A DNA stretch of 64,000 bases from Rhodopseudomonas palustris JSC-3b (GCA_000504425.1 KI632513.1:1481491-1545490); one strand, 5' to 3'. Numbered from the stretch's first letter, positions 11,630-23,306 are shown. Notes: a model not told the origin generated them from the sequence alone. Made by a program: numbers and translations.

Positions 11630-12940
11630 ATGACCGACGCGCCCCTCGCCTTGACCCGCCGCCGGCTACTGATCGGCCTTGCCGCCACCGGCCTGATGGC
11701 CCGTGCCGCGCCCGCCGCGCTCGCCGAAGTGCAGCGGCCGCTTGAGCTGACCGCGCAAATCGGCGCACGCGCGCTGCGCCCCGGGCAACCCGATACCGCA
11801 TTGGCCACGCTGCTGGCCAGCCCCGGCGACGGCGTTCTGCGCTTCCAGCGCGGCGATCAATTGACGGTCAGCCTCGCCAATAGCCTGCCCGGCCCGGCGC
11901 TGCTCAGCATCCGCGGCGGCAGCACCGCCGCCGCCGAACCGCTGCTGGCGCGGCGCCCGGCCGCCCCGGGGGGGCGCGACATCTTTTCGCTGCCGCTGCG
12001 CCACGCCGGCACCGGGCTGTGCGACCTGCGGCTTTGGGGCGATGATTCGGCACCGATGCCGGTACGCGCCTTCGTGGTCGCCGAGCGCGAGCCGGTCGCG
12101 GTCGATCGCGACGAGGTGTTGCTGATCGAAGACGTCCGGCTTGATGGCGATGGCCATGCTTTGGCGCCGGGCCGCGACGCCACCGCCGCAAGCTCGCTGC
12201 TGTTGCTGAACGGCAAGCCCGGCTTTGACCTGCCGGTACGCAGCGGCCAACGGTTGCGCCTTCGCTTTATCAATGGCTGCCATCGCTCTGTGATAGCGTT
12301 CAAAATTGCCGATCATGATCTGCGGGTGATGGCGGTCGACGGCCAGCCGGCCGAGCCGTTCGTGGCCCGCGCTGGCCAAGTGGTGCTGGCACCGGGCTCG
12401 CGGGTCGATGCAATGGTCGATGCGTTGCGGCCACCGGGGTCGGAAGCGGCGATCCTGCTGCATGATGGCAGCAGCGCCCGGCCGCTCGGCAGGCTGCTCT
12501 ATGGCGCCGAACCGGCGCTGCGCACGGCTCCCGCCGCCCCGCTCGGACCGTTGCCATCCAATGGCTTACCTGAGCGTCTTGATCTGAAATCGGCACTGCG
12601 GGTCGAGTTGCCGCTCGGCGGCCCGGACTGGCGCCGGCCGGCCGACCTTACCGCTACCGCCGCGCCGGCCTTCAAGCTCAAGCCCGGCCGGGTCGCGGTG
12701 CTGGCGCTCAGCAATCCCGGCCCGCAGCCGATGGTGTTTCACCTGCACGGCCACTGGTTCCGGCTGCTGGACCGGCTCGATGACGGCTGGAAGCCGTTCT
12801 GGCTCGATACGCTGACGGTCGGCGCGCAGCAGACCGAACGAATCGCGTTCGCCGCCGAACAGCCGGGACGCTGGCTGCTGGAGGCGATGGCCGCGCACTG
12901 GTCGGCGCCGCGGCTGCTGCGCAGCTACGCCGTCGAATGA
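11630..12940 (+). CDS. Multicopper-oxidase-like (cupredoxin) protein, copper sites largely missing
   Basis: A 436-residue exported protein. The N-terminus (LTRRRLLIGLAATGLMARA, Ala-rich end) is a twin-arginine signal, and three cupredoxin-like domains can be followed. The third domain keeps HLHGHWF (His371, 373, 375), typical of the copper-binding region of multicopper oxidases. The first-domain HWHG motif is absent, and the C-terminal HCH-type motif is replaced by LEAMAAHW. The protein therefore resembles FtsP/SufI, a Tat-exported multicopper-oxidase fold that has lost most copper ligands and helps protect cell division in E. coli. Oxidase activity is doubtful. It faces the convergent NAD(P)HX repair gene. 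Confidence 0.75.
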   Translation: MTDAPLALTRRRLLIGLAATGLMARAAPAALAEVQRPLELTAQIGARALRPGQPDTALATLLASPGDGVLRFQRGDQLTVSLANSLPGPALLSIRGGSTAAAEPLLARRPAAPGGRDIFSLPLRHAGTGLCDLRLWGDDSAPMPVRAFVVAEREPVAVDRDEVLLIEDVRLDGDGHALAPGRDATAASSLLLLNGKPGFDLPVRSGQRLRLRFINGCHRSVIAFKIADHDLRVMAVDGQPAEPFVARAGQVVLAPGSRVDAMVDALRPPGSEAAILLHDGSSARPLGRLLYGAEPALRTAPAAPLGPLPSNGLPERLDLKSALRVELPLGGPDWRRPADLTATAAPAFKLKPGRVAVLALSNPGPQPMVFHLHGHWFRLLDRLDDGWKPFWLDTLTVGAQQTERIAFAAEQPGRWLLEAMAAHWSAPRLLRSYAVE

Positions 12941-12956
12941 TGACGGCCGGCACCGC

Positions 12957-14456
12957 TCAATAGTCGATGCCGAACTCGTCATAGAGCCGACGGAACACCG
13001 CCGGCAGCACTTCTGGCAGATCCTCGGCGATCAGCCCCGGACCGGCCTCGCCGCCAGCCTCGCCATGCATCCAGGCGCCGATGCAGGCTGCCTCAAAAGT
13101 AGGCACATGCTGCGCCAGCAGTGCCGCGATCATGCCGGACAGCACGTCGCCGGCTCCGGCGGTCGCCAGCCACGGCGGCGCGTTGCAGGCGATCGCGGCC
13201 CGGCCGTCGGGCGCCGCCACCACGGTATCGGGCCCCTTGAGCAACACCACCGCACCGGAGCGCTCGGCGGCAACCCGCACCCGCTCCAGCTTGGAGCGCA
13301 GCGGGTTCTTGTTGCTCATGTCGCTGAACAGCCGTGGGAATTCACCCTCATGCGGGGTCAGCACCAGCTCGGCACCCGCGGCGCGGATCGCCTCGAACAG
13401 CCGGTCGGGCGCATCGGCAAAGCTGGTGAGCGCGTCGGCATCGAGCACCGAGCGGCACGGCGCCGCCAGCGCCGCCTGCACGAGTTCTCGGGTGCGATAG
13501 CCGACGCCCAGCCCCGGCCCGATCACGCAGGCATTGAAGCGGCGGTCGGACAGCAGGGTCTCGAACTCGACCGAGGTATCGACCGCGCGGATCATGATCG
13601 CGGTCAGCGCCGCGGCATTGACCGCGAGCGCATCGCGCGGCGATGCCACCGTCACCAGCCCCGCCCCGCCGCGCAGCGCGCCGCGGGCCGCCAGCCGCGC
13701 GGCGCCGGTTGCCGCCAGCCCGCCCGACAGCACTACCGCATGGCCGCGGCCATACTTATGGCCCTCGATGCGCGGCACCGGAAACGCGTTCTGCCACAGC
13801 GCCACGCAGTTCTCGAAGGTGAGCGGCTTGATCTCATCGAGCACGGCGTCGTCGATGCCGATATCGACCACCCGCACCCGGCCGCAATGCAGCCGGCCGG
13901 GCAGCAACAGGTGGCCGGGCTTGCGCCGGAAGAAGGTCACGGTCTCGACCGCGCGCACCGCGACGCCCATCACCATGCCGGTGGTGCCGTTGATGCCGCT
14001 CGGCAGGTCGATCGACAGCACCGGCGCGCCGGAGGCATTGATCGCCTCGATCACCGCCAGCGCATCGCCCTTCACCGGCCTGTTCAGGCCGGCGCCGAAC
14101 AGCGCGTCGATGATCAGCGCCGGCTTCCGGATCGCCTGCGGATGGAACGGGAACACCGGCCCCTTCCATTCGCGCGCCGCCAGCGCCGCGTCGCCCTTGA
14201 GCGCCTCGCGATCGCCGAGCATGATCACCGAGACCTCGCGGCCCATCGCCATCAATTCGGTGGCGGCGATCAGACCGTCGCCGCCATTATTGCCGGCGCC
14301 GACCACCACCAGGATCGGCCCCTCTTCAACCAGGTCATGGGCGGCGCTGGCGACCGCCCGCCCCGCCGCCAGCATCAGCGCAAAACCCGATGACCCGTTG
14401 GCAATCGTCAACAGGTCGGCGCGCTGCATCTCGGGAATACTGAGGATTTCCATCAT
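12957..14456 (-). CDS. nnr: Bifunctional NAD(P)H-hydrate epimerase / ADP-dependent NAD(P)H-hydrate dehydratase
   Basis: This enzyme repairs damaged NAD(P)HX back to NAD(P)H. The 499-residue product has both expected halves. The N-terminal YjeF_N epimerase has GAGNNGGDGL and SIDLPSGINGTTG, covering residues about 1-215. The C-terminal ribokinase-like dehydratase has VIGPGLGVG, LTPHEGEF, KGPDTVV and the nucleotide-binding ATAGAGDVLSG motif. Two adjacent Met codons open the gene (14456 and 14453). It lies divergently upstream of glnB, an arrangement I associate with Bradyrhizobium/Rhodopseudomonas genomes, though this is from memory. Confidence 0.95.
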   Translation of the reverse strand: MMEILSIPEMQRADLLTIANGSSGFALMLAAGRAVASAAHDLVEEGPILVVVGAGNNGGDGLIAATELMAMGREVSVIMLGDREALKGDAALAAREWKGPVFPFHPQAIRKPALIIDALFGAGLNRPVKGDALAVIEAINASGAPVLSIDLPSGINGTTGMVMGVAVRAVETVTFFRRKPGHLLLPGRLHCGRVRVVDIGIDDAVLDEIKPLTFENCVALWQNAFPVPRIEGHKYGRGHAVVLSGGLAATGAARLAARGALRGGAGLVTVASPRDALAVNAAALTAIMIRAVDTSVEFETLLSDRRFNACVIGPGLGVGYRTRELVQAALAAPCRSVLDADALTSFADAPDRLFEAIRAAGAELVLTPHEGEFPRLFSDMSNKNPLRSKLERVRVAAERSGAVVLLKGPDTVVAAPDGRAAIACNAPPWLATAGAGDVLSGMIAALLAQHVPTFEAACIGAWMHGEAGGEAGPGLIAEDLPEVLPAVFRRLYDEFGIDY

Positions 14457-14638
14457 TCAAGCTCAACAAACGCCCTAACCTCAGGCAAAGTGCCGCAGGT
14501 TGCGATCGGAAGCATGCATACTTTTTAATCTTTTCGCACCTTGAGTGGGCAGCTATCCCAGCACGAGGTTTGCCTTGATATAGGTTTAGGCGACATTAAC
14601 GATCTGATAATCCTTGAGGATTGGCGTTTTCGTCGAGT

Positions 14639-14654
14639 TGGCACAGACCCTGCT
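14639..14654 (+). promoter_or_regulatory. Putative sigma-54 (-24/-12) promoter of glnB-glnA
   Basis: TGGCACAGACCCTGCT matches the sigma-54 consensus. The invariant GG and GC are separated by exactly ten bases, and TGGCAC is perfect. It points toward glnB and ends about 215 bp upstream of its start. Nitrogen-regulated (NtrC-dependent) transcription of glnB-glnA from such a promoter is well established in alphaproteobacteria. No clear NtrC palindrome was identified by eye. Confidence 0.6.
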
Positions 14655-14844
14655 TACAAGGGGGCATGTTTCAGACTGTGGTGCCTACCGGCAAACATGA
14701 AAGTGGGTCCGACCGCCGCGATTGCGCAATGCCATCGTCCGGCCGACTCGCAGCTTTCAACCGACCGATCAGCAAGAGCTATCGATCTGGTGCGCGGAGC
14801 TTGCGCAGTTCAACCGGCCGTGCGAACGGCCGTCTATCATGTGA

Positions 14845-15207
<363 letters not shown>

Positions 15208-15290
15208 CCCAGCCACCAACCTCAAACCCATCACCCTGGCGGCCAGCATCGGTTGCCAATTTTCTACGACTAGCGACACAAGGGGTACCC

Positions 15291-16700
15291 ATGACGACCG
15301 CTAAAGAAGTCCTGCAGTCCATCCAGGACAACGACGTGAAGTACGTCGATCTGCGCTTCACCGACCCGCGCGGCAAGTGGCAGCACGTCACCTTCGACGT
15401 CAGCATGATCAACGAGGACATCTTCACCGAAGGCACCATGTTCGACGGTTCCTCGATTGCCGGCTGGAAGGCGATCAACGAGTCCGACATGATGCTGATG
15501 CCGGATCCCACCACCGCCTGCATCGATCCGTTCTTCGCAGAGACCACCATGGTCCTGACCTGCGACATTCTCGAGCCGTCGACCGGCGAGCCCTACAACC
15601 GCGACCCGCGCGGCATCGCCAAGAAGGCGGAAGCTCAGGTCAAGGCCATGGGCGTGGGCGACACGGTGTTTGTCGGTCCGGAAGCCGAATTCTTCGTGTT
15701 CGACGACGTGCGCTATTCGGCCACCCCGTACAACACTGGCTTCAAGCTCGACTCCTCGGAGCTGCCGACCAACTCGGACACCGAGTATGAAGGCGGCAAC
15801 CTCGGCCACCGCATCCGCACCAAGGGCGGCTACTTCCCGGTTCCGCCGCAGGACTCGGTGCAGGACATGCGCTCGGAAATGCTCGGCGCCATGGCCAAGA
15901 TGGGCGTCAAGGTCGAGAAGCATCACCACGAAGTCGCTTCGGCCCAGCACGAGCTCGGCATGAAGTTCGACACCCTCACCCACATGGCCGACCAGATGCA
16001 GATCTATAAGTACTGCATCCATCAGGTCGCCCACATCTACGGCAAGACCGCGACCTTCATGCCGAAGCCGGTCTATGGCGACAACGGCTCGGGCATGCAT
16101 GTGCACCAGTCGATCTGGAAGGATGGCAAGCCGACCTTCGCCGGCAACAAGTATGCCGACCTGTCGGAAACCTGCCTGCACTACATCGGCGGTATCATCA
16201 AGCACGCCAAGGCCATCAACGCCTTCACCAACCCGTCGACCAACTCCTACAAGCGTCTGGTCCCGGGCTATGAAGCGCCGGTGCTGCTCGCCTACTCGGC
16301 GCGCAACCGTTCGGCCTCGTGCCGCATCCCCTACACCACCTCGCCGAAGGCCAAGCGCGTCGAAGTGCGCTTCCCGGATCCGATGGCCAACCCGTATCTC
16401 GGCTTCGCCGCGATGCTGATGGCCGGCCTCGACGGCATCAAGAACAAGATCGATCCGGGTCCGGCGATGGACAAGGACCTGTACGATCTGCCGAAGGAAG
16501 AGCTGAAGCAGATCCCGACCGTTTGCGGCTCGCTCCGTGAAGCGCTCGAGAACCTCGACAAGGACCGCGCCTTCCTCAAGGCTGGCGGCGTGTTCGACGA
16601 CGACTTCATCGACAGCTACATCGAGCTGAAGATGAGCGAGGTTGCGCGCTTCGAAATGACGCCGCACCCGGTCGAGTTCGAGATGTACTACTCGAACTGA
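15291..16700 (+). CDS. glnA: Glutamine synthetase type I
   Basis: Makes glutamine from glutamate, ammonium and ATP, the central ammonium-assimilation step. The 469-residue product has all GSI hallmarks: FDGSSIAGW near the N-terminus, the glutamate/metal site around [42 protein letters not shown], and the adenylylation loop KDLYDLP with Tyr398, the GlnE target. It follows glnB closely, so the two are probably co-transcribed. An intrinsic terminator follows the gene. Confidence 0.98.
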   Translation: MTTAKEVLQSIQDNDVKYVDLRFTDPRGKWQHVTFDVSMINEDIFTEGTMFDGSSIAGWKAINESDMMLMPDPTTACIDPFFAETTMVLTCDILEPSTGEPYNRDPRGIAKKAEAQVKAMGVGDTVFVGPEAEFFVFDDVRYSATPYNTGFKLDSSELPTNSDTEYEGGNLGHRIRTKGGYFPVPPQDSVQDMRSEMLGAMAKMGVKVEKHHHEVASAQHELGMKFDTLTHMADQMQIYKYCIHQVAHIYGKTATFMPKPVYGDNGSGMHVHQSIWKDGKPTFAGNKYADLSETCLHYIGGIIKHAKAINAFTNPSTNSYKRLVPGYEAPVLLAYSARNRSASCRIPYTTSPKAKRVEVRFPDPMANPYLGFAAMLMAGLDGIKNKIDPGPAMDKDLYDLPKEELKQIPTVCGSLREALENLDKDRAFLKAGGVFDDDFIDSYIELKMSEVARFEMTPHPVEFEMYYSN

Positions 16701-16737
16701 TCGCGGCGCGGCTTTTGCCGCGTCTCGCAATGGATCA

Positions 16738-16772
16738 AGGCGCCCTGGTCACCTGGGGCGCCTTTTTCTTTT
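16738..16772 (+). terminator. Rho-independent terminator of glnA
   Basis: AAGGCGCCC pairs with GGGGCGCC across a nine-base loop, followed by TTTTTCTTTTC. It lies 38 bp after the glnA stop. Confidence 0.9.
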
Positions 16773-17238
16773 CATGGTGCTTTCGTGGCCCGCGGCCATC
16801 GGCCAAGGCCATGGCGCCGATGTGATGCGCCGTCACGACCGTTGATCTTGCGGTTAGTTGGCGGGCGCGTAGCATGGCCGCGGCCAAGGCTGCAGATCGC
16901 AGCCAAGCGCCGCTCGACAAGTCATGATTGTCCAAGCTTGAGGTAACATCATCCAGCCCAGCACCGGGATCGCGCGCGGGCAAGCGACCGCGGCACCCGG
17001 ATCATCCACACTGATCGCGCGATTGATGATCGGCGGCGGCATTTTGCCAAGTTCCGGTCATGGCGCGCTGTCATGCTGGGGCACTCGGCTGGGGAGCCGC
17101 GCAATGCCCGCCTCCCCGCCATTGATGCGATGCGCTGGTTTGCGGCGGCCGCCGAGGTGGCTGCGCGGAAACCGGAGCGGACTGCTTCTCGTCATCCGCC
17201 GCGGCGACCGCTGCCGGCGCAACTCGAAAGGAGCTGCC
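16773..17238. other. Intergenic region upstream of the phasin-like gene
   Basis: About 465 bases with no supported gene. The frame of the downstream gene stays open upstream, but the translated stretch is Arg/Gly-rich and does not look like protein. A good ribosome-binding site (AAAGGAG) sits just before 17239. Confidence 0.5.
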
Positions 17239-17850
17239 ATGTCGAACTCCGATCTCACCCAAGCCTATCTGGAATGGACCAAGCAGAAACTCGATGAATC
17301 GGCCGCCACCCTCGCCAAGGTCGAGGAAGCGGTCGGCAAGCTTGCCGAAGGCGCCAGCGCCAAGAGCGCCGAGGCGCTGGCGCAGCTGCGCGCCGCCCAG
17401 GACGCCTTCAAAGTCAAGGTCGATCAGCTGTCGGCCGATCTTGGCGCCTCCAAGCAGGTGACCGACGCCGCGCTGCAGGCGGTGTCGGCGCAATGGACCG
17501 AGGTGGAATTGGCGTTCCAGAAGTTTTTGGCGACCTCCGGCGATCAGGCCAGCCTGGTCAAGGAAACGCTGGCGGCACGCGCCGAAGCGCAGCGGCAATC
17601 GGTGCAGGCGGCGATGCAGGCCATGCACAGCAACGCCGCGGCCGCGGTCGATCAGGGCCGCAAGGATGTTGAATCGGCGCTGCGGCGCTGGACCGAGGAA
17701 GCCGAAAAGACGCTCGGCCCCAAACTGACCCAGCTGTCAGCGGCCGGCGACGAAACCTGGGATGCGTTGAAGAGTGGGCTTGGCGAAACCGCGGCGGTCT
17801 ATGAGCGCACCTGGAGCAAAATCTCGCAGGCGTTCTCCAAGATCAAATAG
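17239..17850 (+). CDS. Phasin-like amphipathic helical protein
   Basis: A 203-residue, Ala/Lys/Glu-rich, almost entirely helical protein (MSNSDLTQAYLEWTKQKLDE...). It lacks a signal peptide or membrane helix, and repeating heptad-like patterns run through the whole length. Composition and size resemble phasins or apolipoprotein-like proteins that coat PHB granules or membranes, but no phasin signature is certain. The start at 17239 is set by AAAGGAG seven bases upstream. It stands alone between glnA and a convergent gene. Confidence 0.6.
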   Translation: MSNSDLTQAYLEWTKQKLDESAATLAKVEEAVGKLAEGASAKSAEALAQLRAAQDAFKVKVDQLSADLGASKQVTDAALQAVSAQWTEVELAFQKFLATSGDQASLVKETLAARAEAQRQSVQAAMQAMHSNAAAAVDQGRKDVESALRRWTEEAEKTLGPKLTQLSAAGDETWDALKSGLGETAAVYERTWSKISQAFSKIK

Positions 17851-17890
17851 CGGCACAATCGAATAGCCAGGCCGGAGGCGTGGGCTTTGA

Positions 17891-18673
17891 TCAGCCCTCG
17901 CCTTCCACCTCTTCAAAATGCCGCTCAGCCTGCTGTTGCCGCTCGGCCGAGGGGCGGATCATCTCGCTGCGCAGCGCGTCAAAACGCTCCTGCGCCTGGT
18001 GCGCGCGCTGATCGATGAAGGCGATCACCTGCTCGCGCGGCAGCGGCCCGGTGCTGATCGGCCGCGAGGCAAAGCCGATGGTCTCATCGACATAGAACGC
18101 GCCGTCCTCGTCGCGCCGCGCCGTCCATTTGAAGCGCAGCGAGTCGAGCGGTCCGGGGCCAGAGCGCGAATAGCCCTCGATCTCCTCGTCGGACATCTCC
18201 ACAGAAGGTACAGCCGCCGCCGTCGTGGCTGGCGTTTCATCGTCGGGCTGCTCGTCCTGCGCCGTCTCAGTCTCGACCTGTTCAGCCGTGTCAGCCGGTT
18301 GCGCTTGCTGTTCTTCGGCTTCGGCCGGCTCGGCGCTGTCGGCATCGGGTTCGGCAACGTCGGTGACTTCCGTTTCGGCAGCCGCCTCAGTGACCGCAGC
18401 TTCGGAGCCGGCCTCGGCCTCTGCAGCGCCCTCGCCGGCCTGATCAGCGACGGCTTCGGTTTCAACCTTGTGGTCGCCGTCCGCTTCACTGGCTTCGGAC
18501 GCCGCCTGAGGCTCGTCGGCGCCGCCCTGCGCGCTGGACGGCGCGGCCGCCTCTTCCGCCTGGCGGGCGTCGCCTTCCTGCGCCGTCGCTGGTTCGGCAG
18601 GAGCCCGCCGCGACGGTCCAAAAATGCTGGCGATCGCGGCAAGCGCGGAATTGGTGGGATCGTTCTGGGTCAA
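17891..18673 (-). CDS. Acidic Ala/Glu-rich protein with conserved C-terminal domain, function unknown
   Basis: A 260-residue protein. Residues 1-25 are a short hydrophobic/charged start (TNSALAAIASIFGPSRR), about 26-150 is a low-complexity Ala/Glu/Asp/Gln tract likely to be disordered, and about 155-260 is a more ordered domain (SDEEIEGYSRSGPGPLDS, LRFKWTARRDEDGAFYVDE) ending in an acidic tail. No signal peptide or catalytic motif was found. The start codon appears to be TTG at 18673. I do not recognise the family. Confidence 0.65.
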   Translation of the reverse strand: MTQNDPTNSALAAIASIFGPSRRAPAEPATAQEGDARQAEEAAAPSSAQGGADEPQAASEASEADGDHKVETEAVADQAGEGAAEAEAGSEAAVTEAAAETEVTDVAEPDADSAEPAEAEEQQAQPADTAEQVETETAQDEQPDDETPATTAAAVPSVEMSDEEIEGYSRSGPGPLDSLRFKWTARRDEDGAFYVDETIGFASRPISTGPLPREQVIAFIDQRAHQAQERFDALRSEMIRPSAERQQQAERHFEEVEGEG

Positions 18674-19538
18674 AATAGGTCCTCGACAGAGGTCTGGATG
18701 GCGAGCAACCGGCTGAAACGCCGGCTGCCGGACGGTTGTTCCAGAAACCTCATGGCTTTTTTAGGCGCAATTGGCCGGATGTCGAGTTTTCCACGGTGGT
18801 GGACCGCGGCGCTAAGCAAGCGCCTCGCAACAGCAATTTTGGCGCAGCGCGCCGCGCTACAATCGAGTACCGGCACATCCTGTCGCACCCAGGCATATGA
18901 GTCGCCGCAAAGCAAGCCCGTCGCGGGCTCAAATACCGCCCCTGTGAACATCGGGTGCAGCCCGGCCCGGTACTGTTCCAGGCCGCTTTTTCCCTTCAAA
19001 AACACCGTGGACTCACTGATACTTGACCGATCAGGAGCCGGGACCGGCCTGCAGACATCCCCATTTTCCACCACATTTAGTGTTTCGTTTAGAGACCCGC
19101 ACTAATCCTTGACGGGTCAGAGGGAGTCGGCCTAGGTTTGCCCCGTTCGGCGCCGTTGTTTCTTCAGTCCCGCCGGACGCTTCCATATCGGGCCCAGCAC
19201 GCCAGCTCCGTCAACCATAGAGGTAACGGAGGAAGGCGCGTCTGTGCCTGTTTCATGGACCCAAACGGGGCTCAAACCGGGCCCAAACGTTGGGCTCACA
19301 GCTGGGCTTGGACCGGCCGGCGCGATCCGGCGGGCGGGCTCGGCCAAACAGACCGCATAACGGTCTGAACCAGTATCGAGGCGTTGAACAAGCAGGACCC
19401 TCCCGGCATTGCCGGCCCGGGGTCAGGCGCAGAGTAAACAGGACCGGGACCACCCGGCCGCCGCGGGCAAATGCCTGCATGTGACGACAATCGCCGGCGC
19501 GCCTAAGGCGGAGACGGCAACGAGAACGGGGCAAGACC
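18674..19538. other. Long intergenic region upstream of nrdJ
   Basis: 865 bases without a gene I can defend. A 134-codon minus-strand frame (18670-19074) starts with GTG, has poor composition and was not accepted. The region should hold the nrdJ promoter. I looked for an NrdR box and for the cobalamin-riboswitch B12 box and found neither. Confidence 0.5.
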
Positions 19539-22500
19539 ATGCGAATCGAACGGCGCTACACCAAGGACGGCCAGTCTCCTTATGCGGAGATTGCGTTTCG
19601 GCTGACCACCAGCGAGATTCGCAATCCGGACGGCTCCGTGGTGTTCCGGCTCGACAATGTGGAAGTGCCTGAAAGCTGGTCGCAGGTCGCCTCCGACGTG
19701 CTGGCGCAAAAGTATTTCCGCAAGGCCGGCGTCGCTGCGCGGCTGAAGAAGGTCGAAGAAGAGACCGTGCCGTCCTGGCTGTGGCGTTCGGTGCCGGACA
19801 CCGAGGCGCTCGCCAAGCTGCCGGAGAATGAGCGCTACGTCAGCGAGATTTCCGCCAAGCAGGTGTTTGACCGCCTCGCCGGCTGCTGGACCTATTGGGG
19901 CTGGAAGGGCGGCTATTTCGAGTCTGAGGACTCCGCCCGCGCCTTCTTCGACGAGCTGCGCTTCATGCTCGCCAAGCAGATGGTCGCGCCGAATTCGCCG
20001 CAATGGTTCAACACTGGCCTGCACTGGGCTTACGGCGTCGATGGCCCCGGCCAGGGTCACTACTACGTCGATTACAAGACCGGCAAGCTGACCCGCTCCA
20101 AGTCGGCCTATGAACACCCGCAGCCGCATGCCTGCTTCATCCAAGGCATTGAGGACGACCTCGTCAACGAGGGCGGCATCATGGACCTGTGGGTGCGCGA
20201 GGCCCGGCTGTTCAAATATGGCTCCGGCACCGGCTCCAATTTTTCGCGCCTTCGTGGCGAGGGTGAAAAGCTCTCCGGCGGCGGCCGCTCCTCCGGCCTG
20301 ATGAGCTTCCTCAAGATCGGCGACCGTGCTGCCGGCGCGATCAAGTCGGGCGGCACCACGCGCCGCGCTGCCAAGATGGTGGTGGTCGATGTCGATCACC
20401 CCGATATCGAGGCCTATATCGATTGGAAGGTGAAGGAGGAGCAGAAGGTCGCTTCGCTGGTCACCGGCTCCAAGATCAACCAGAAGCATCTCAAGGCGGT
20501 GCTGAAGGCCTGCGTCAACTGCCAGGGCTCGGGCGACGATTGCTTTGATCCGGAAAAGAACCCGGCGCTGCGCCGCGAGATCAAGCTCGCCCGCCGCGCG
20601 CTGGTGTCCGACAACATGATCAAGCGCGTGATCCAGTTCGCCAAGCAGGGTTTTAAGGATCTCGACTTCCCGACCTATGACACCGACTGGGATTCCGAGG
20701 CCTATCTCACCGTCTCGGGCCAGAACTCCAACAACTCGGTATCGCTCAAGGACGACTTCCTGCGCGCAGTGGAAACCGACGGCGATTGGAACCTGACCGG
20801 CCGCACCACCAAGAAGGTGGTGAAGACGCTGAAGGCGCGCGATCTGTGGGACAAGATCGGCTACGCCGCCTGGGCCAGCGCCGATCCCGGCCTGCACTTC
20901 AACACCACCATGAACGACTGGCACACCTGCAAGGCGTCCGGTGAGATCCGCGCGTCCAATCCGTGCTCGGAATACATGTTCCTGGACGACACCGCCTGCA
21001 ATCTGGCCTCGGCCAATCTGCTGGCGCTCTATGACACCGAGCAGAACCGCTTTGACATCGATGCGTTCGAGCATCTGTGCCGGCTGTGGACCATCGTGCT
21101 GGAAATCTCGGTGCTGATGGCCCAGTTCCCGTCAAAGCAGATCGCCGAGCTGTCTTACGAGTTCCGCACCCTCGGTCTCGGCTTTGCCAATATCGGCGGC
21201 CTGTTGATGACCATGGGCCTGTCCTACGACTCCAAGGAAGGCCGCGCGCTGTGCGGCGGCATCGCCGCGATCATGACCGGCACCGCCTACGCCACCTCGG
21301 CCGAGATGGCGCAGAAGCTTGGCCCCTTCCCCGGCTACAAGAAGAACGCCGAGCACATGCTGCGGGTGATCCGCAATCATCGCCGCGCCGCCCATGGCGA
21401 AGCGCGCTGCTATGAAGCGCTCGCCGTCAATCCGGTGCCGCTCGACCACGAGTCCTGCCCGCAGCCGCAGGTGATCGAGCACGCCAAGGCCGCCTGGGAC
21501 AAGGCGCTGGCGCTCGGCGAAGCCCATGGCTATCGCAACGCCCAGGTCACCGTGCTGGCGCCGACCGGCACCATTGGCCTCGTGATGGACTGCGACACCA
21601 CCGGCATCGAGCCCGACTTCGCGCTGGTGAAGTTCAAGAAGCTGGCCGGCGGCGGTTACTTCAAGATCATCAACCGCGCGGTGCCGGCGGCGCTGCGGGT
21701 GCTGGGCTATCCCGAGCACCAGATCGCCGAGATCGAAGCCTATGCGGTCGGCCACGGCTCGCTCGCCAACGCCCCCGCGATCAACCACAGCACGCTAAAG
21801 GCCAAGGGCTTTGATGACGACGCGCTCGCCAAGGTCGAAAAGGCGCTGCCGACCGCGTTCGACATCAAGTTCGCCTTCAACAAGTGGACGTTCGGCGAAG
21901 AGTTTTTGCGCGATACGCTGAAGATCGACGCCGAGGCGATGGCGCAGCCGAATTTCGACCTGCTGACCACGCTCGGCTTCAGCAAGCGCGAGATCGACGC
22001 CGCCAACATCCACATCTGCGGTGCCATGACCGTGGAAGGCGCGCCGCATCTCAAGCCCGAACACTATGCGGTGTTCGACTGCGCCAATCCGTGCGGCAAG
22101 ATCGGCAAGCGCTATCTGTCGGTGGAAAGCCACATCCGCATGATGGCGGCGGCGCAGCCGTTCATCTCCGGCGCGATCAGCAAGACCATCAACATGCCGA
22201 ACGACGCCACGGTCGAGGACTGCAAGTCGGCCTATATGCTGTCGTGGAAGCTGGCACTGAAGGCCAACGCGCTGTATCGCGACGGCTCAAAACTGTCGCA
22301 GCCGCTCAACGCGCAGCTGATCAGCGACGATGAGGACGAAGACGACGCGCTCGAGGCATTTTTGGAGAAGCCGATGGCGGCGCGCGCCGCGCACGTCTCC
22401 GAAAAGGTGGTGGAGCGCCTGGTCGAGCGCATCGTGGTGATGCGCGAGCGTGAGCGCATGCCCGATCGACGCAAGGGCTATACCCAGAAGGCGGTGGTCG

Positions 22501-23306
22501 GCGGCCACAAGGTCTATTTGCGCACCGGCGAGTATGACGACGGCCGGCTCGGCGAAATCTTCATCGACATGCACAAGGAAGGCGCGGCGCTGCGCTCCTT
22601 CATCAACAATTTCGCGATCGCGGTGTCGCTCGGCCTGCAATATGGCGTGCCGCTCGAGGAATATGTCGATGCCTTCACCTTCACCCGCTTCGAGCCCGCC
22701 GGCCCGGTGCAGGGCAACGACTCGATCAAATACGCCACCTCGATCCTGGACTACGTGTTCCGTGAGCTGGCGGTCAGCTATATGGGCCGCTTCGACCTCG
22801 CCCATGTCGATCCGACCGAGAGCGGCTTTGACGCGCTCGGCCGCGGCATCGCCGAGGGCAAGACCCCCGATGGCAGCGCCCCTGCCCCGGCCTCGGCGAC
22901 CAAATATCTGTCGAAGGGCCTGACCCGCTCGCGCACCGACAATCTGGTGGTGATGCGCCAGCCCTCCGGCGCCGAGACCGCGCGCAGCGTCTCGACCGCC
23001 AACGTCACCTCGCTGGGCGGCAGCCACAGCAGCGCGCGCGTGGCCGATCAGATCGAAGGCACCACCGCGTTGAAGCAGGAGGCCGAGCACGATCTGTCGC
23101 CGACTGAAAAGCTCGAAGCGCTGCAACGGGGCAAAACCACGCCGGTGCGCGAACAAGCCGCGCCCTCCAAGGCCGAACGCCGCGCGGAAGCGAAGGCCAA
23201 GGGCTATGAGGGCGAGATGTGCTCGGAGTGCGGCAACTTCACCCTGGTGCGCAACGGCACTTGCATGAAGTGCGACACCTGCGGCTCAACGACGGGGTGC
23301 AGCTGA
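19539..23306 (+). CDS. nrdJ: Adenosylcobalamin-dependent ribonucleotide reductase (class II)
   Basis: Reduces ribonucleotides to deoxyribonucleotides without oxygen, using coenzyme B12 to generate the thiyl radical. The 1255-residue product is the long NrdJ form. It includes the N-terminal module, a substrate-site region ([19 protein letters not shown]), [21 protein letters not shown] with the conserved active-site Cys and Glu positions, [21 protein letters not shown], and a C-terminal Cys-rich tail ([18 protein letters not shown]...CGSTTGCS) that supplies reducing equivalents. The conserved Cys-rich coding end lies immediately next to the Tn7-like element, which begins 14 bp past the stop codon. 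Confidence 0.97.
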   Translation: MRIERRYTKDGQSPYAEIAFRLTTSEIRNPDGSVVFRLDNVEVPESWSQVASDVLAQKYFRKAGVAARLKKVEEETVPSWLWRSVPDTEALAKLPENERYVSEISAKQVFDRLAGCWTYWGWKGGYFESEDSARAFFDELRFMLAKQMVAPNSPQWFNTGLHWAYGVDGPGQGHYYVDYKTGKLTRSKSAYEHPQPHACFIQGIEDDLVNEGGIMDLWVREARLFKYGSGTGSNFSRLRGEGEKLSGGGRSSGLMSFLKIGDRAAGAIKSGGTTRRAAKMVVVDVDHPDIEAYIDWKVKEEQKVASLVTGSKINQKHLKAVLKACVNCQGSGDDCFDPEKNPALRREIKLARRALVSDNMIKRVIQFAKQGFKDLDFPTYDTDWDSEAYLTVSGQNSNNSVSLKDDFLRAVETDGDWNLTGRTTKKVVKTLKARDLWDKIGYAAWASADPGLHFNTTMNDWHTCKASGEIRASNPCSEYMFLDDTACNLASANLLALYDTEQNRFDIDAFEHLCRLWTIVLEISVLMAQFPSKQIAELSYEFRTLGLGFANIGGLLMTMGLSYDSKEGRALCGGIAAIMTGTAYATSAEMAQKLGPFPGYKKNAEHMLRVIRNHRRAAHGEARCYEALAVNPVPLDHESCPQPQVIEHAKAAWDKALALGEAHGYRNAQVTVLAPTGTIGLVMDCDTTGIEPDFALVKFKKLAGGGYFKIINRAVPAALRVLGYPEHQIAEIEAYAVGHGSLANAPAINHSTLKAKGFDDDALAKVEKALPTAFDIKFAFNKWTFGEEFLRDTLKIDAEAMAQPNFDLLTTLGFSKREIDAANIHICGAMTVEGAPHLKPEHYAVFDCANPCGKIGKRYLSVESHIRMMAAAQPFISGAISKTINMPNDATVEDCKSAYMLSWKLALKANALYRDGSKLSQPLNAQLISDDEDEDDALEAFLEKPMAARAAHVSEKVVERLVERIVVMRERERMPDRRKGYTQKAVVGGHKVYLRTGEYDDGRLGEIFIDMHKEGAALRSFINNFAIAVSLGLQYGVPLEEYVDAFTFTRFEPAGPVQGNDSIKYATSILDYVFRELAVSYMGRFDLAHVDPTESGFDALGRGIAEGKTPDGSAPAPASATKYLSKGLTRSRTDNLVVMRQPSGAETARSVSTANVTSLGGSHSSARVADQIEGTTALKQEAEHDLSPTEKLEALQRGKTTPVREQAAPSKAERRAEAKAKGYEGEMCSECGNFTLVRNGTCMKCDTCGSTTGCS

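Noticed and set aside
18670-19074. 134-codon minus-strand frame upstream of nrdJ
   Set aside because: GTG start, odd composition and no recognisable domain; likely chance.
18674-19538. Cobalamin riboswitch or NrdR box before nrdJ
   Set aside because: Neither the B12 box nor an NrdR-type palindrome could be found by eye.
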